This document shows, one piece after another, positions 42,887 through 52,425 of a stretch of 64,000 nucleotides of DNA. The notes beneath the pieces are model-generated. The model was not told where the DNA came from. It made no database searches and saw only the letters and a list, made by a program, of their open reading frames with translations. How positions within the stretch are numbered: the stretch's first letter is position 1; each line of letters opens with the position of its first letter. Origin of the DNA: Hungatella sp. UBA4396 (lineage in GTDB: Bacteria > Bacillota > Clostridia > Lachnospirales > Lachnospiraceae); assembly GCA_002389905.1 (NCBI GenBank), contig DGRE01000050.1, positions 27,218 through 91,217 of the forward strand, written 5' to 3'. A program made the translations under genes and the position numbers.

Positions 42887-42904
42887 GTTGTATTTTTATG
42901 CATC
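42887..42904 (-). promoter_or_regulatory. ARG box (ArgR operator) before argF
   Basis: Minus strand GATGCATAAAAATACAAC matches 14 of 18 positions of the Bacillus ARG box CATGAATAAAAATKCAAK. It directly follows the -10 element and so covers the transcription start, a standard repressor position. Confidence 0.65.
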
Positions 42905-42933
42905 ATTATAGTATACTTCGCATAATCATGCAA
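42905..42933 (-). promoter_or_regulatory. promoter of argF
   Basis: Minus strand: -35 TTGCAT (42928-42933), 17 bp, -10 TATAAT (42905-42910). Confidence 0.75.
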
Positions 42934-42950
42934 CACATATTTATTATTTT

Positions 42951-44111
42951 TCATTTCAGCAGAGCAGAAACATGGTCGGCAGCCTTTAATTTTTTCCATA
43001 TGGCTCCTGTCAGCTCATCTACGGTGTAAATCTGAAAACGCCTGATTCTCAAGCGTTTTGCCAAATCCTCCAGCAGGCCAATGTACATATCTTTGTAATC
43101 CCAGCCCTCTTTCAGCTTATATTCCTCCGCTAGCCTGGGAAATATTTTTTCCGTAAAAGCCCGGTAACCTGTCAGGGAGCCTGTGTCTTCCTCATGTATC
43201 CAGTCCTTTAAATACAGCTTTAACAGCTCCAGCTCCGACATCATCTTGTCAAAATAATAAGGCTCTCCGTTGGGGGCATCAATATAATAAATACGCCCAG
43301 CAAGTCCATATAAGAACCTTTTGGCATCGTAATAGCCCAAGTTCATGTTTTTTCTGGCCTGTTTTTTGTCAAATTCTAAAATTCCGCCTAAATCCTGTCT
43401 GGGAGCAATGTGGCTGACCGTAACTCCTTCGGGAATCTTGACCACCCGTTCCCTGTCATATCCCCAGCCGTAAATACGGATGACAATGATATCTTCGTAT
43501 CCTCTGTCAATGAGCACGTCAATGGGGACATTATTAAAGCCTCCCCCATCCATATACCGTTTTCCGCCCAGCTTTTCATTCTTAAAAGCTGGAAAGTAGG
43601 CGCTTGCCAGCAGCATATCCTTTACGCAGCCCTCTTCCCCGCTGCGGACATCCACTACCTTCCCCGCCCAGTCAGATACAGAGTAGGTGATGGCATAAAG
43701 TTCTCTTTCAGAGTTTTTAATTTTTTCCTCATCCCCTACCACTTCTTCAATGAGTTTTTTTAAAGGAGTGATGTCAAAGCCTCCGTCCTTTACGATCTGA
43801 AACCCGCGGTTTATCAGTTCCTGCAAATTCAGGGATTTAAAATCCTTCTTTTTTATAGCTTCCATAACGTCATCACTGACTGACATGACACGGGAATATT
43901 CAATATTTCTCCACACATCCTCGGCCCGCTCCAGATCATCCATGCAGATGAGAGCCCCGTTTAAGGAGCCTACAGAGGAGCCTGCCACTCCTTTGATCTT
44001 TATCCCAGCCTCCCGGAGGGCCTTCCACGCACCAATCTGATAAGCTCCCTTAGCGCCTCCGCCTTCCAGCACAAGTCCATACTCTTTGCTTAAATCCAGT
44101 TTCAGCTCCAT
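42951..44111 (-). CDS. patatin-like phospholipase
   Basis: Cytosolic or membrane-associated acyl hydrolase of 386 residues. Oxyanion loop LEGGGAKGAYQIG near 15, nucleophile GSSVGSLNG (Ser about 46), catalytic Asp in DGGGFNNVPID near 185. The C-terminal 190 residues form an additional region common in clostridial patatins. ATG 44111 follows AAAGGAGG by 5 bases. Not obviously coupled to neighbours: a terminator precedes it and the argF promoter follows. Confidence 0.9.
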   Translation of the reverse strand: MELKLDLSKEYGLVLEGGGAKGAYQIGAWKALREAGIKIKGVAGSSVGSLNGALICMDDLERAEDVWRNIEYSRVMSVSDDVMEAIKKKDFKSLNLQELINRGFQIVKDGGFDITPLKKLIEEVVGDEEKIKNSERELYAITYSVSDWAGKVVDVRSGEEGCVKDMLLASAYFPAFKNEKLGGKRYMDGGGFNNVPIDVLIDRGYEDIIVIRIYGWGYDRERVVKIPEGVTVSHIAPRQDLGGILEFDKKQARKNMNLGYYDAKRFLYGLAGRIYYIDAPNGEPYYFDKMMSELELLKLYLKDWIHEEDTGSLTGYRAFTEKIFPRLAEEYKLKEGWDYKDMYIGLLEDLAKRLRIRRFQIYTVDELTGAIWKKLKAADHVSALLK

Positions 44112-44142
44112 AGCCCCCTCCTTTAAGCCTGCCTAACCAAAA

Positions 44143-44173
44143 CGCAGCAAGAAAGCATCTGCCTCCTGCTGCG
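44143..44173 (-). terminator. terminator after the SPFH gene
   Basis: CGCAGCA (44143-44149) pairs with TGCTGCG (44167-44173), followed by TTTT on the minus strand. Confidence 0.65.
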
Positions 44174-44189
44174 GTATTTATAATGAGGT

Positions 44190-45122
44190 TTAGTTCTCCT
44201 TGGGAATCTCCGTAAGGGAAGAAACCAGTCCTGCAAGTCCCTGAATATCAGAAGGGATAATGATCTTGGTTGCCTTGCCGTCAGCGATAGTTTTAAAAGC
44301 TTCCAGGCTCTTAAGAACCAGTACTGCCTGATCAGCTCCTGCCTCACGGACCATGCGGATTCCGTCTGCATTGGCCTGCTGGATCTTTAAGATGGACTCA
44401 GCCTCACCTTCTGCTTCACGGATTCTCTTTTCCTTCTCCGCTTCTGCCCGAAGGATAGCAGCCTGCTTTTCAGCCTCTGCATCAAGAATAGCCGAATCCT
44501 TTTTACCCTCTGCCACAAGTACGGTGGATTTCTTTTCACCCTCTGCACGCAGGATGGACTCACGCCGCTCACGCTCTGCCTTCATCTGCTTTTCCATGGC
44601 ATCCTGAATGGCTGCCGGAGGCATGATGTTCTTAAGCTCCACACGGGTCACTTTGATTCCCCACGGGTCTGTGGCAATATCAAGGGTTTCCCTCATCTTA
44701 GCATTGATGGTCTCTCTGGAGGTCAGGGTCTGATCCAGCTCCAGATCACCGATTAAGTTACGAAGGGTGGTTGCCGTCAGATTTTCAATGGCCATAATAG
44801 GATTCTCAACGCCGTAAGCATAAAGCTTGGGGTCTGTGATCTGGAAAAACACTACCGTGTCGATTCTCATGGTAACGTTGTCCTTGGTAATTACCGGCTG
44901 GGGCGGGAAATCAGCCACCTGTTCCTTTAAATTAACTCTTTTTGCCACCCGGTCAAGAATAGGAAGCTTTATATGAACGCCTACAGACCAGGTTGCCATA
45001 TAAGCGCCAAGGCGCTCCACCACCAGGGCCTGAGCCTGAGGTACGATCTTGATGCATGATGCCAGCAGCATCAAAATAATAACCAATATAAAAACAATTG
45101 CTGCAAATCCAAAAAATTCCAT
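44190..45122 (-). CDS. SPFH-domain (stomatin/prohibitin, QmcA-like) membrane protein
   Basis: Membrane scaffold protein of 310 residues: N-terminal hydrophobic anchor (about 4-26), SPFH domain (about 30-190; VVERLGAYMATWSVGVHI, RINAK-like turn), then an Ala/Glu coiled coil (about 190-270) made of repeated EGEKKS/EAEKQAAILRAEAEK units. Such proteins oligomerise in membrane microdomains. Its partner NfeD is encoded one base upstream, the usual pairing. Confidence 0.9.
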   Translation of the reverse strand: MEFFGFAAIVFILVIILMLLASCIKIVPQAQALVVERLGAYMATWSVGVHIKLPILDRVAKRVNLKEQVADFPPQPVITKDNVTMRIDTVVFFQITDPKLYAYGVENPIMAIENLTATTLRNLIGDLELDQTLTSRETINAKMRETLDIATDPWGIKVTRVELKNIMPPAAIQDAMEKQMKAERERRESILRAEGEKKSTVLVAEGKKDSAILDAEAEKQAAILRAEAEKEKRIREAEGEAESILKIQQANADGIRMVREAGADQAVLVLKSLEAFKTIADGKATKIIIPSDIQGLAGLVSSLTEIPKEN

Positions 45123-45123
45123 A

Positions 45124-45564
45124 TTATTGTCCCTCCTGTTTCCTGCTTACAATTAGTTTCACACCTCTTATGTCCACGATTTCCACCATGGTGCCCGGGA
45201 GGTATGTCTTTTCATCCTCCAGTGATCTTGCCGTCCATTCCTGGCCATTAATGACCGCTGCCCCTTTTCCTTCTATGTTGTTGACCTCAACCGTGACCCT
45301 GGCGTTTTTTCCTACCAGGCTTTCAGAATTAGTCTTAACCGTATTCCGGTTCACATACTTTAACGCAAAAGGTCTTGTAAAAAATAAAAGGACGAAGGAT
45401 ACGACTACGAATACCGAAAGCTGCACCTGAATATTGGCTCCAAGCAAAGCCAGCAAAAATGCGGCCAGAGATCCTCCTGCAAACCAGATGGTGGTTAACG
45501 CCATAGTTCCCGCTTCAATGCCCAGAAGCACTACAAATGCAATGAGCCAGTAAACTGCTGCCAT
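45124..45564 (-). CDS. NfeD-family membrane protein
   Basis: Partner of the SPFH protein, 146 residues: two to three transmembrane segments (about 5-70) and a C-terminal OB-fold (about 80-144; LVGKNARVTVEVNNIEGKG, GTMVEIVDIRGVKLIV). Short-form NfeD without the ClpP-like protease domain. ATG 45562-45564 has GGGAG seven bases upstream; the longer frame starts within that site. First gene of the nfeD-SPFH unit. Confidence 0.85.
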   Translation of the reverse strand: MAAVYWLIAFVVLLGIEAGTMALTTIWFAGGSLAAFLLALLGANIQVQLSVFVVVSFVLLFFTRPFALKYVNRNTVKTNSESLVGKNARVTVEVNNIEGKGAAVINGQEWTARSLEDEKTYLPGTMVEIVDIRGVKLIVSRKQEGQ

Positions 45565-45611
45565 TTTCTCACTCCCCTTTCCTGACAACGCTTTTTGATG
45601 TTTCCATTATT

Positions 45612-45640
45612 ATCATACTATATGTTGGGGCATTTCTCAA
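45612..45640 (-). promoter_or_regulatory. promoter of the nfeD-SPFH unit
   Basis: Minus strand: -35 TTGAGA (45635-45640), 17 bp, -10 TATGAT (45612-45617). Confidence 0.65.
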
Positions 45641-45678
45641 TATCTCTTAACCTGAAAAGCCTTACAATTTTCTGACGA

Positions 45679-46455
45679 TTACCCCCTTCGCTGCCTTGCT
45701 GTCTCAAACATCAGCACAGAAGCGGCTATTGCAGCATTCAAGGATTCCACTTTTCCTTTCATCGGAATTTTTACATATGCATCTGCCAGGGCAGCCGTTT
45801 CCCTGGTCAGGCCCTTTGCTTCATTTCCGATTAAAAACCCTGTATCAACAGTATAATCCTCTTTTTCATAATTATTCCTGCCATCTAAATGAGCCGCATA
45901 AAGCCTGACGCCCCGGTTTTTTAACTCTTTCAAAGCTCCCTGCAAATCGCTGGTATAGGCAAAGGGAACCCGGCAGATAGAGCCCATCGTGGAACGGATC
46001 ACCTTTGGATTGTAAATATCCGCTGTTGTTTCGTTCATCAATACTCCCGTAATTCCCGCCCCTTCTCCTGCCCTTAAAATGGTTCCTAAATTTCCCGGAT
46101 CCCGGATATCTTCCAAAATCATGAGAAACGCAGCCTCTTTTCCAAGCAAATCTTCAGCCTTATAGGCATACTGCCTGACCAAAGCCAGGATTCCCTGAGG
46201 GGTCTGGGTATCTGACATGGTCTTAAACACATCGTCAGCCACAATCTCATATTTGTATCCTGACAAAAGATTTTTATGGGCTTCATCTTTTAAAAAGCTC
46301 TCCGACACAAAAATGCTGTCTATCCTGTTCTTTGGTATCTCCGTAAACATGCGAAGACCCTCTGCTACAAAAAGCCCGCTCTCCTGTCTGGCCTTCGCCT
46401 TTTTTATCAGGCTCATCACCTGTTTTACCCTTGCATTGGCACTGCTGGTTATCAT
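45679..46455 (-). CDS. SpoU/TrmH-family RNA 2-O-ribose methyltransferase
   Basis: SPOUT-class enzyme, 258 residues: N-terminal substrate-binding domain (1-95) and knotted SAM domain with EDIRDPGNLGTILRAGEGAG near 112, GNEAKGL near 210 and the C-terminal MKGKVESLNAAIAASVLMFE. It fits the group of RlmB/TsnR-like 23S rRNA methyltransferases; the target nucleotide is unknown. ATG 46455 follows GAGGT. It follows nadE by 13 bases. Confidence 0.88.
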   Translation of the reverse strand: MITSSANARVKQVMSLIKKAKARQESGLFVAEGLRMFTEIPKNRIDSIFVSESFLKDEAHKNLLSGYKYEIVADDVFKTMSDTQTPQGILALVRQYAYKAEDLLGKEAAFLMILEDIRDPGNLGTILRAGEGAGITGVLMNETTADIYNPKVIRSTMGSICRVPFAYTSDLQGALKELKNRGVRLYAAHLDGRNNYEKEDYTVDTGFLIGNEAKGLTRETAALADAYVKIPMKGKVESLNAAIAASVLMFETARQRRG

Positions 46456-46468
46456 AAGCTACCTCGTT

Positions 46469-48382
46469 TCATAAGTTTTCCAGTTCTTCCAGCCATAAGC
46501 GGCTCACTCCGTCGCTTGGCATCCTCAAATCTCCTCTTGGCGATACTGCCACGGAACCTACCTTAGGCCCGTCAGGCATACAGGAGCGCTTAAACTGCTG
46601 GCTGAAAAATCTGCGGTAAAATACCTTAAGCCATTTTAATATGGCCGCCCCTTCATAGCTTTCCCCAAATGCGCGGACTGCCAGGCGGTAAACTTTTTCC
46701 GGCCTGCACCCAAACCGCAGGATATAATAGAGGAAGAAGTCGTGAAGCTCATAAGGACCCACCAGATCCTCTGTTTTCTGGGCGATCTCTCCATCCTGAG
46801 GAGGCAGAAGTTCAGGGCTTACAGGTGTGTCCAGAACATCCAAAAGCACTTCTTTCAATTCTTTTTCTTCGCAGGCATCCGCATAGTAACGGACCAGATG
46901 ACGAACCAGGGTTTTAGGCACCGAAGAGTTGACCCCATACATGGACATATGGTCTCCGTTATAGGTAGCCCAGCCAAGAGCAAGCTCAGACATATCTCCC
47001 GTTCCTATGACCATTCCGTTTAACTGATTTGCCACATCCATCAGGATCTGGGTTCTTTCCCTTGCCTGGGAGTTTTCATAAGTCACGTCCCGGTCAGACT
47101 CGCTGTGTCCGATGTCCCGGAAATGAAGGGTGACAGCTTCCTTTATATTGATTTCCGTCAGCTCTGCACCCAGCTTTCTGGTCAAAAGGCAGGCATTCTG
47201 ATAAGTTCGGTCTGTGGTTCCAAAGCAAGGCATGGTGATGGCATGAATCTGACTCCTCGGTATTTCCAGCATGTCAAAAGCGCGGACTGTCACAAGAAGG
47301 GCCAGGGTGGAATCCAAACCTCCTGAGATTCCCAGGACAGCATGGCGGCAACCTGTGTGATCCAGTCTTTTCTTTAACCCCATGGCCTGTATGGAAAGGA
47401 TCTCTTCACATCTGCGGTTTCTCTCAGCTTCATTATGGGGAACAAAGGGCATTGGATCTATGAATCTCTTTAACTCCAGGTCTTCCTTTTTCATACGGAA
47501 GGAAACCACCTCATATCCTTCCTTGTTTCCGGCGGGAAATGTGGTCATGCGGCGTCTTTCATGAATCAGACGGTCCAGGTCCATATCCCCATATATGGTT
47601 TCATTTCCAAAGCGTTTGGATTCTCCAAGAAGAGTGCCGTTTTCTGTAATGAGATTCTGGCCGCCGAACACCAGATCCTGGGTAGACTCGCCTTCCCCAG
47701 CATTGGCATAGATATAGCCGCATACCAGATTAGCGGAATGGCCTGTAATCAGACTTCTCCGGTAAATATCCTTTCCTGTTGTCTCATCGCTGGCAGAGCA
47801 GTTTACCATAACTGTGGCTCCGGCCAGTGCATGTCCGATGGAGGGAGGATTTGGCACCCAGGCATCCTCGCAGACCTCCGCTGCTACAACCAGGTTGGGA
47901 ATGTCTTCACATTGGAACAGGATGTCGGTTCCCATAGGGATGAAATCATCCTCCCACTTTACCATCACTGGTTTTTTGTTTCCGGGGGCAAAATAGCGGA
48001 GTTCATAAAATTCCGAATAATTGGGCAGGTTACGCTTGGGAACGATTCCAAGCAGCCTTCCATTTTGAAGAGCAGCAGCCACGTTATAAAGCTTTCCTTC
48101 TCTCTCCCATGGCATTCCAAGGAAAACCAGCATATCAAGACCCTTTGTGGCCTTTAAAATTTCCTTCAGCTCCTCCTTTGCCTTGAAAAGCAGGGCCTCT
48201 TGTCCAAAAAGATCCCCGCAGGTATAGGCGGTCAGGCACAGCTCTGGAAATACCATAATCTTCCCATGATGCTTTGCTCCCTCTTTAATCAGTTCGCAAA
48301 TCCGCTCCCTGTTAAATTGGGGATCTGCTACCTTTACATCAGGGGTTGCCGCAGCAACCCGGATATATCCATGTTTCATCAC
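46469..48382 (-). CDS. nadE: glutamine-dependent NAD+ synthetase
   Basis: Makes NAD+ from nicotinic acid adenine dinucleotide, 637 residues. N-terminal nitrilase-type glutaminase (1 to about 270; Glu in FPELCLTAYTCGD, Lys in GIVPKRNLPNYSEFYE, Cys in AAEVCEDAW) and C-terminal synthetase with PP-loop GISGGLDSTLAL near 345. Long, two-domain form that uses glutamine nitrogen. GTG 48382 or ATG 48379 are both possible starts; both overlap the MATE stop and share AGGAG upstream. Confidence 0.93.
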   Translation of the reverse strand: MMKHGYIRVAAATPDVKVADPQFNRERICELIKEGAKHHGKIMVFPELCLTAYTCGDLFGQEALLFKAKEELKEILKATKGLDMLVFLGMPWEREGKLYNVAAALQNGRLLGIVPKRNLPNYSEFYELRYFAPGNKKPVMVKWEDDFIPMGTDILFQCEDIPNLVVAAEVCEDAWVPNPPSIGHALAGATVMVNCSASDETTGKDIYRRSLITGHSANLVCGYIYANAGEGESTQDLVFGGQNLITENGTLLGESKRFGNETIYGDMDLDRLIHERRRMTTFPAGNKEGYEVVSFRMKKEDLELKRFIDPMPFVPHNEAERNRRCEEILSIQAMGLKKRLDHTGCRHAVLGISGGLDSTLALLVTVRAFDMLEIPRSQIHAITMPCFGTTDRTYQNACLLTRKLGAELTEINIKEAVTLHFRDIGHSESDRDVTYENSQARERTQILMDVANQLNGMVIGTGDMSELALGWATYNGDHMSMYGVNSSVPKTLVRHLVRYYADACEEKELKEVLLDVLDTPVSPELLPPQDGEIAQKTEDLVGPYELHDFFLYYILRFGCRPEKVYRLAVRAFGESYEGAAILKWLKVFYRRFFSQQFKRSCMPDGPKVGSVAVSPRGDLRMPSDGVSRLWLEELENL

Positions 48383-49755
48383 TGTTTATCTCCTATCTGT
48401 TCATTCCTGTCCTTTGGTATCCATTTCGCTTTTAAACTGTAAATACAATCCATGAGCATGGTGGTGACCCATGTTATAGGATAACACCACATCACCGCCT
48501 CAAAACTGGGGAAAAATGGTACCAGGAAATTAATATAAACCATTCGCAGAAGGCACATGTTTCCCACTCCGATCATCATGGAAACCATGGTCCGCCCGCT
48601 TCCGCGGATGCTGCCCATTAAAATCTGATGAATGGCCATGGTCCAGTAAAAAGGCAGCAATATGGCCATGGAGGAAGTCCCGTATGTGATCACATCCCGG
48701 TCCGGAGAAAATATCTTTAAAAGAGGCTCTGCATAAAAATACAGGAATGCCGAAATCAGAGCCGTATAGCCAAGGCTTATAAGAATTCCCTGCAAAATCC
48801 CCTGCTTGACCCGCTTTGCTTTTCCCGCACCGATGTTCTGGCCTGTAAAAACAGTGGAAGCCAGACAGAAGCTTTGCAGGGGAAGCATGGCAAAGCCGTC
48901 GATCTTGGTGTAAGCGCCAAACCCAGCCATTGCGGCAGCACCGTAAACGTTGACATTAGCCTGCACCACCACATTGGACAGGGAAATAATGGATTGCTGG
49001 ATTCCCGTAGGAATACCCAGCTTTAAAATACGCACCATCATCCGTTTGTCAATGGCAATACGGGAAGGAATCAGACGGTGGCTTTCCCTGGTTTTCACAA
49101 GAGCCCTGACGACCAGCGCTGAGGAAACAGCCTGGGCTATCACCGTTGCAATTCCGGCTCCTGCCGTTCCCATTTTGAAAACTGCCACAAAAAGCAGGTC
49201 CAGAATAATATTCACAACTGAGGACACGCCCAAATAGTAAAGGGGTCTTTTGGAATCTCCCACTGCCCGCAATATACCAGATCCCATATTATAAACCATA
49301 TTAAAAACTGATCCAAAAAAGAAAATCCTTAAAAAAGCAACGGAATTGGGCATCACATCCTTTGGAGTTCCCATCCATTTCAAAAGTACGGGAGAAAACA
49401 AAACTCCGATCAGGGTGAGAAGAACTCCTCCAATCAGGCTTAGGGCCACCGAGGTGTGCACAGCCCATTGAAGCTTTTCCTTTTCTCCTGCCCCGTAATA
49501 CTGGGAAATGATTACTCCGGCCCCTGTTCCGATTCCCATTGACATGCCGATGATTAAGTTAATCAGGGAGTTGCTGGAGCCTACGGCTGCCAGAGCCTGG
49601 CTTCCTACAAAATTACCCACTACTACGGAATCCACCGTATTGTAAAGCTGCTGGAACAAATTCCCCAGTAAAAGAGGTATGGAAAAATAAAGAAGCTGCT
49701 TCCATATCACTCCCTCGGTCATAGCCACCTGATTTTTCCTCTGCTGTTTCTCCAC
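48379..49755 (-). CDS. MATE-family multidrug efflux transporter
   Basis: Cation-coupled exporter of 458 residues with twelve hydrophobic segments in two homologous halves; GNLFQQLYNTVDSVVVGNFVG near 30 is the MATE opening. Closest in style to the DinF/NorM-like clostridial group. GTG 49753-49755 has AGGAAGG seven bases upstream; the longer TTG frame has none. Its stop overlaps nadE, an odd partner, so co-transcription may be incidental. Substrate unknown. Confidence 0.88.
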   Translation of the reverse strand: MEKQQRKNQVAMTEGVIWKQLLYFSIPLLLGNLFQQLYNTVDSVVVGNFVGSQALAAVGSSNSLINLIIGMSMGIGTGAGVIISQYYGAGEKEKLQWAVHTSVALSLIGGVLLTLIGVLFSPVLLKWMGTPKDVMPNSVAFLRIFFFGSVFNMVYNMGSGILRAVGDSKRPLYYLGVSSVVNIILDLLFVAVFKMGTAGAGIATVIAQAVSSALVVRALVKTRESHRLIPSRIAIDKRMMVRILKLGIPTGIQQSIISLSNVVVQANVNVYGAAAMAGFGAYTKIDGFAMLPLQSFCLASTVFTGQNIGAGKAKRVKQGILQGILISLGYTALISAFLYFYAEPLLKIFSPDRDVITYGTSSMAILLPFYWTMAIHQILMGSIRGSGRTMVSMMIGVGNMCLLRMVYINFLVPFFPSFEAVMWCYPITWVTTMLMDCIYSLKAKWIPKDRNEQIGDKQ

Positions 49756-49838
49756 CAATAGACCTTCCTTTCTTCCCTGGTTCAATGAATATTAGTATAC
49801 ATCCATTTTGGCAAATTGGGAAGCCGGAGAATTAAAGG

Positions 49839-49867
49839 TTTACTTTTAAGGAATTTTCGTGTAGAAT
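49839..49867 (+). promoter_or_regulatory. candidate promoter of the Rrf2 gene
   Basis: TTTACT (49839-49844), 17 bp, TAGAAT (49862-49867). About 50 bp before the ATG. Confidence 0.5.
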
Positions 49868-49920
49868 GACCTTATATCATACTAAACTGATAAGAATAAT
49901 CAGGAAGGAGACTTGCAGCT

Positions 49921-50361
49921 ATGAGATTTTCTACAAAGGGACGCTATGCCCTTCGTATGATGCTTGATTTTGCACTTCATCCAGGCGAATGCACCAAGAT
50001 CAACCAGGTGGCGGAACGTCAGGGAATTTCTGACAAATACTTAGAACAGATCGTCACCATTTTAAGCCGGGCCGGGTACGTGAAAAGCCGAAGGGGTGCC
50101 AAGGGCGGCTACACTCTTACGAAAGACCCTGACCAATATACGGTGGGCATGATTCTGCGCCTTGCAGAAGGAAGCCTGGTTCCCGTATCATGCATAGAAG
50201 AGGAAACCAATCCCTGCAGCAGAGCCGATGTGTGCGCCAGCCTTATGGTATGGAGAAAGCTGGACGAGGCCATTTCCGGCGTAGTGGACAACATCACTCT
50301 TGCAGATCTGGTGGAAGAACAAAAAAGGTTGGATAGAAATGCCGACCATTATATGATTTAA
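49921..50361 (+). CDS. Rrf2-family regulator, IscR-like
   Basis: Winged-helix regulator of 146 residues. HTH KINQVAERQGISDKYLEQIV (about 26-45), and three cysteines Cys91, Cys99 and Cys105 spaced as in the 2Fe-2S ligands of IscR, so it probably senses cluster status. No isc/suf genes are adjacent; target genes must lie elsewhere. AGGAAGGAG lies before ATG 49921. Stands alone, divergent from the MATE gene. Confidence 0.88.
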   Translation: MRFSTKGRYALRMMLDFALHPGECTKINQVAERQGISDKYLEQIVTILSRAGYVKSRRGAKGGYTLTKDPDQYTVGMILRLAEGSLVPVSCIEEETNPCSRADVCASLMVWRKLDEAISGVVDNITLADLVEEQKRLDRNADHYMI

Positions 50362-50368
50362 AAAGGAA

Positions 50369-50413
50369 AAACCCGTCAGTATGGCAAGGTAATGCTTGCA
50401 CACTGCCGGGTTT
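50369..50413. terminator. bidirectional terminator between Rrf2 and activator genes
   Basis: AAACCCG (50369-50375) pairs with CGGGTTT (50407-50413), continued by CAGT/ACTG and an inner GCAAG/CTTGC stem. T-runs lie on both sides. Separates two convergent genes. Confidence 0.85.
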
Positions 50414-50436
50414 CTTTTCCCTTTATGCTGCTATAT

Positions 50437-51192
50437 CTATCCCTTTAAAGCAGCGCCTATGGCGCCGGCAAAGCGGGATAAAGGAGACGCTTCAACCGGA
50501 TATTTCAACTGCTGTTCAAGAGCGGTCTTCAGCCCTTCTAAATCAGCCAGTCCGCCGGTTAAAACAACGGTTGGTTCAACCTCTATACGGGCGGCCAATG
50601 CCATAACTCTGGCCACCATAGACTGGACAATTCCTCCGGCAATTTCTTCACGGCTTTTGCCGGCTGCCAGCAAAGATATGATTTCAGAATCAGCAAACAC
50701 AGCGCACATACTGCTGAGAGAACAGCACTTGCCTGGCTTTAACAGGCTGGGGAAATCCGACAAATCAATTCCCAGCCGGTGGGCAGACATTTCCAGAAAT
50801 CTTCCTGTACCAGCGGCACACTTGTCATTCATTTGAAAGGATACCACTCTGCCGTTTTCTACTGACATTACTTTTGAGTCCTGCCCTCCAATATCAATAA
50901 CTGTGCGCACACCTGGAAAAAGATATTCCGCACCTAATCCATGGCAGGTAATTTCAGTTACTGCTTTGTCAGCAAAATCAATTCCAACCCTGCCATATCC
51001 GGTAGCCACAACACAAAGCTCCTCTCTGGAGACTTGTGCCTGATCCATCAAATCCGCGAGCACTGTCCGTGCAGTTTCTTTGGGACTCCAGCCTGTAGGC
51101 TTTACACACATAGCGGCAACGGTCTGATTACGAAGCAGAACCCCCTTGCAGGCTGCTGAACCGCAGTCAATCCCTACTGTTATCTTATCCAT
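50437..51192 (-). CDS. ASKHA-type ATPase activator of a 2-hydroxyacyl-CoA dehydratase/double-cubane protein
   Basis: Homodimeric iron-sulfur ATPase that injects low-potential electrons into its partner enzyme, 251 residues (BcrAD/BadFG/HgdC family). Phosphate loop TVGIDCGSAACKGVLL at the N-terminus, second loop VIDIGGQDSKVM near 98, adenosine region LTGGLAD near 212. The bridging 4Fe-4S ligands are Cys in NDKCAAGTG and in SSMCAVFADSE. It follows the reductase gene by three bases and is last in a five-gene unit. Confidence 0.93.
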   Translation of the reverse strand: MDKITVGIDCGSAACKGVLLRNQTVAAMCVKPTGWSPKETARTVLADLMDQAQVSREELCVVATGYGRVGIDFADKAVTEITCHGLGAEYLFPGVRTVIDIGGQDSKVMSVENGRVVSFQMNDKCAAGTGRFLEMSAHRLGIDLSDFPSLLKPGKCCSLSSMCAVFADSEIISLLAAGKSREEIAGGIVQSMVARVMALAARIEVEPTVVLTGGLADLEGLKTALEQQLKYPVEASPLSRFAGAIGAALKG

Positions 51193-51195
51193 TCC

Positions 51196-52353
51196 CTATA
51201 ACATCTCCACAAATGCACCGGCCCGGGTAGAAAGCTGTCCGATATCAGCGGTGCCATAATCCGTTTCTAACTGAAGGTAGGGAATATTCCTGTTTTTCAG
51301 GAATGTCTTAACTGTATATGCTTCTATTGCATAAGTATGACAAGCCTGCAAGGTCATTTCCACTACTCCGTCTACCTTAAACTGTTCACATAGCCGGCCT
51401 AAAAGTTCAAATCTGTTAGGATTGGGAGTCATAACCGAACATCCGATCTGTAAATAATGATCCGCAATATTAGTAATAGGGTCCCCATCTTCCCGGCACT
51501 GACGGTCCATCTGCTTTGCGCCTGTACAGTTTTCAAAGGCAACAACAACTGCACCTGCATCCTCAATTACCTTTACAACCTTTTCTGTTACTCCGCCCAT
51601 AGGACATCCGGTAATCAGAATACGGGGGGCATTTTCAGCTATGGGACGGTCTCCGGCATCATAGGATTCCCTTATGCTGTCAATTGCATTTTGGATTTCA
51701 TCCACCTTCTCCTGCCAGTCAAATTTATACTGTGCTCCAAACAGAATCTGAAGCTGCCGCAAACCGCTCATAGGAGGCGGACATAATGTGCTGAGCTCGT
51801 ACAATTCTTTTAAAAGCCTGCGTTCGATATTGCGTTTATGTATAGCTTCCCTCAGCATATCATCCGTAATGGTGACGCCAAAGTCATTTTCCACCCGGGA
51901 TTTTAATCTCACCAGTTCTGCCCGCCAAAGCGCCTTGGCTTCAGGAGTATCCTGACGGTGAGGAAGCTCTAAAACATGGACATTCTTCATCTGACCAAGT
52001 AATTCATACATTTTTACTTTACCGTCACAGGTTGTTTCACCCACCACCAAATCGGCAAAATACATATATGGACATTTATCCGTAATAGCAAACCCATAGC
52101 TGGATTTTATCAAAGGGCACAAATTACTGGGCAATACCTTTTCCGCATCAGGAATGGTCTCATCACTGGTTGAGCACAGACTGACACTCACCAGATCTGC
52201 TGCCATAAAGATTTCCAGAGGAGTATATGTGCAAAACTGACCCACCACCCCTTTCCCTGCATCTTTGATTTTCTTGATGGCAAGAAATCCGTTTTTTCTT
52301 GCTTCTGCAAAGCTGTCAAATACCTGGGGCAATTCTGTTTTCATCTGAATCAT
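51196..52353 (-). CDS. 2-hydroxyacyl-CoA dehydratase-family protein, double-cubane-cluster (YjiM) type
   Basis: Single-subunit HgdB/HgdC-like iron-sulfur protein of 385 residues, matching the size of double-cubane-cluster proteins (YjiM type) rather than the two-subunit dehydratases. Cysteines likely to bind clusters occur in GQFCTYTPLEI, SNLCPLIKSSYG, GETTCDGK, TGCPMGG, FENCTGAKQ and LQACHTYAIEA. These proteins take electrons from the ATPase activator and can do hard two-electron reductions, but their natural substrates are unknown. ATG 52351-52353 follows AGGGAG by 7 bases. Its unit also encodes a complete amino-acid importer. Confidence 0.88.
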   Translation of the reverse strand: MIQMKTELPQVFDSFAEARKNGFLAIKKIKDAGKGVVGQFCTYTPLEIFMAADLVSVSLCSTSDETIPDAEKVLPSNLCPLIKSSYGFAITDKCPYMYFADLVVGETTCDGKVKMYELLGQMKNVHVLELPHRQDTPEAKALWRAELVRLKSRVENDFGVTITDDMLREAIHKRNIERRLLKELYELSTLCPPPMSGLRQLQILFGAQYKFDWQEKVDEIQNAIDSIRESYDAGDRPIAENAPRILITGCPMGGVTEKVVKVIEDAGAVVVAFENCTGAKQMDRQCREDGDPITNIADHYLQIGCSVMTPNPNRFELLGRLCEQFKVDGVVEMTLQACHTYAIEAYTVKTFLKNRNIPYLQLETDYGTADIGQLSTRAGAFVEML

Positions 52354-52425
52354 TGTTGATCTCCCTTCTTTATATACACCAATACGTTCCTTCTCCTTCA
52401 TGTAACACAACCTTACAAACGCAAA

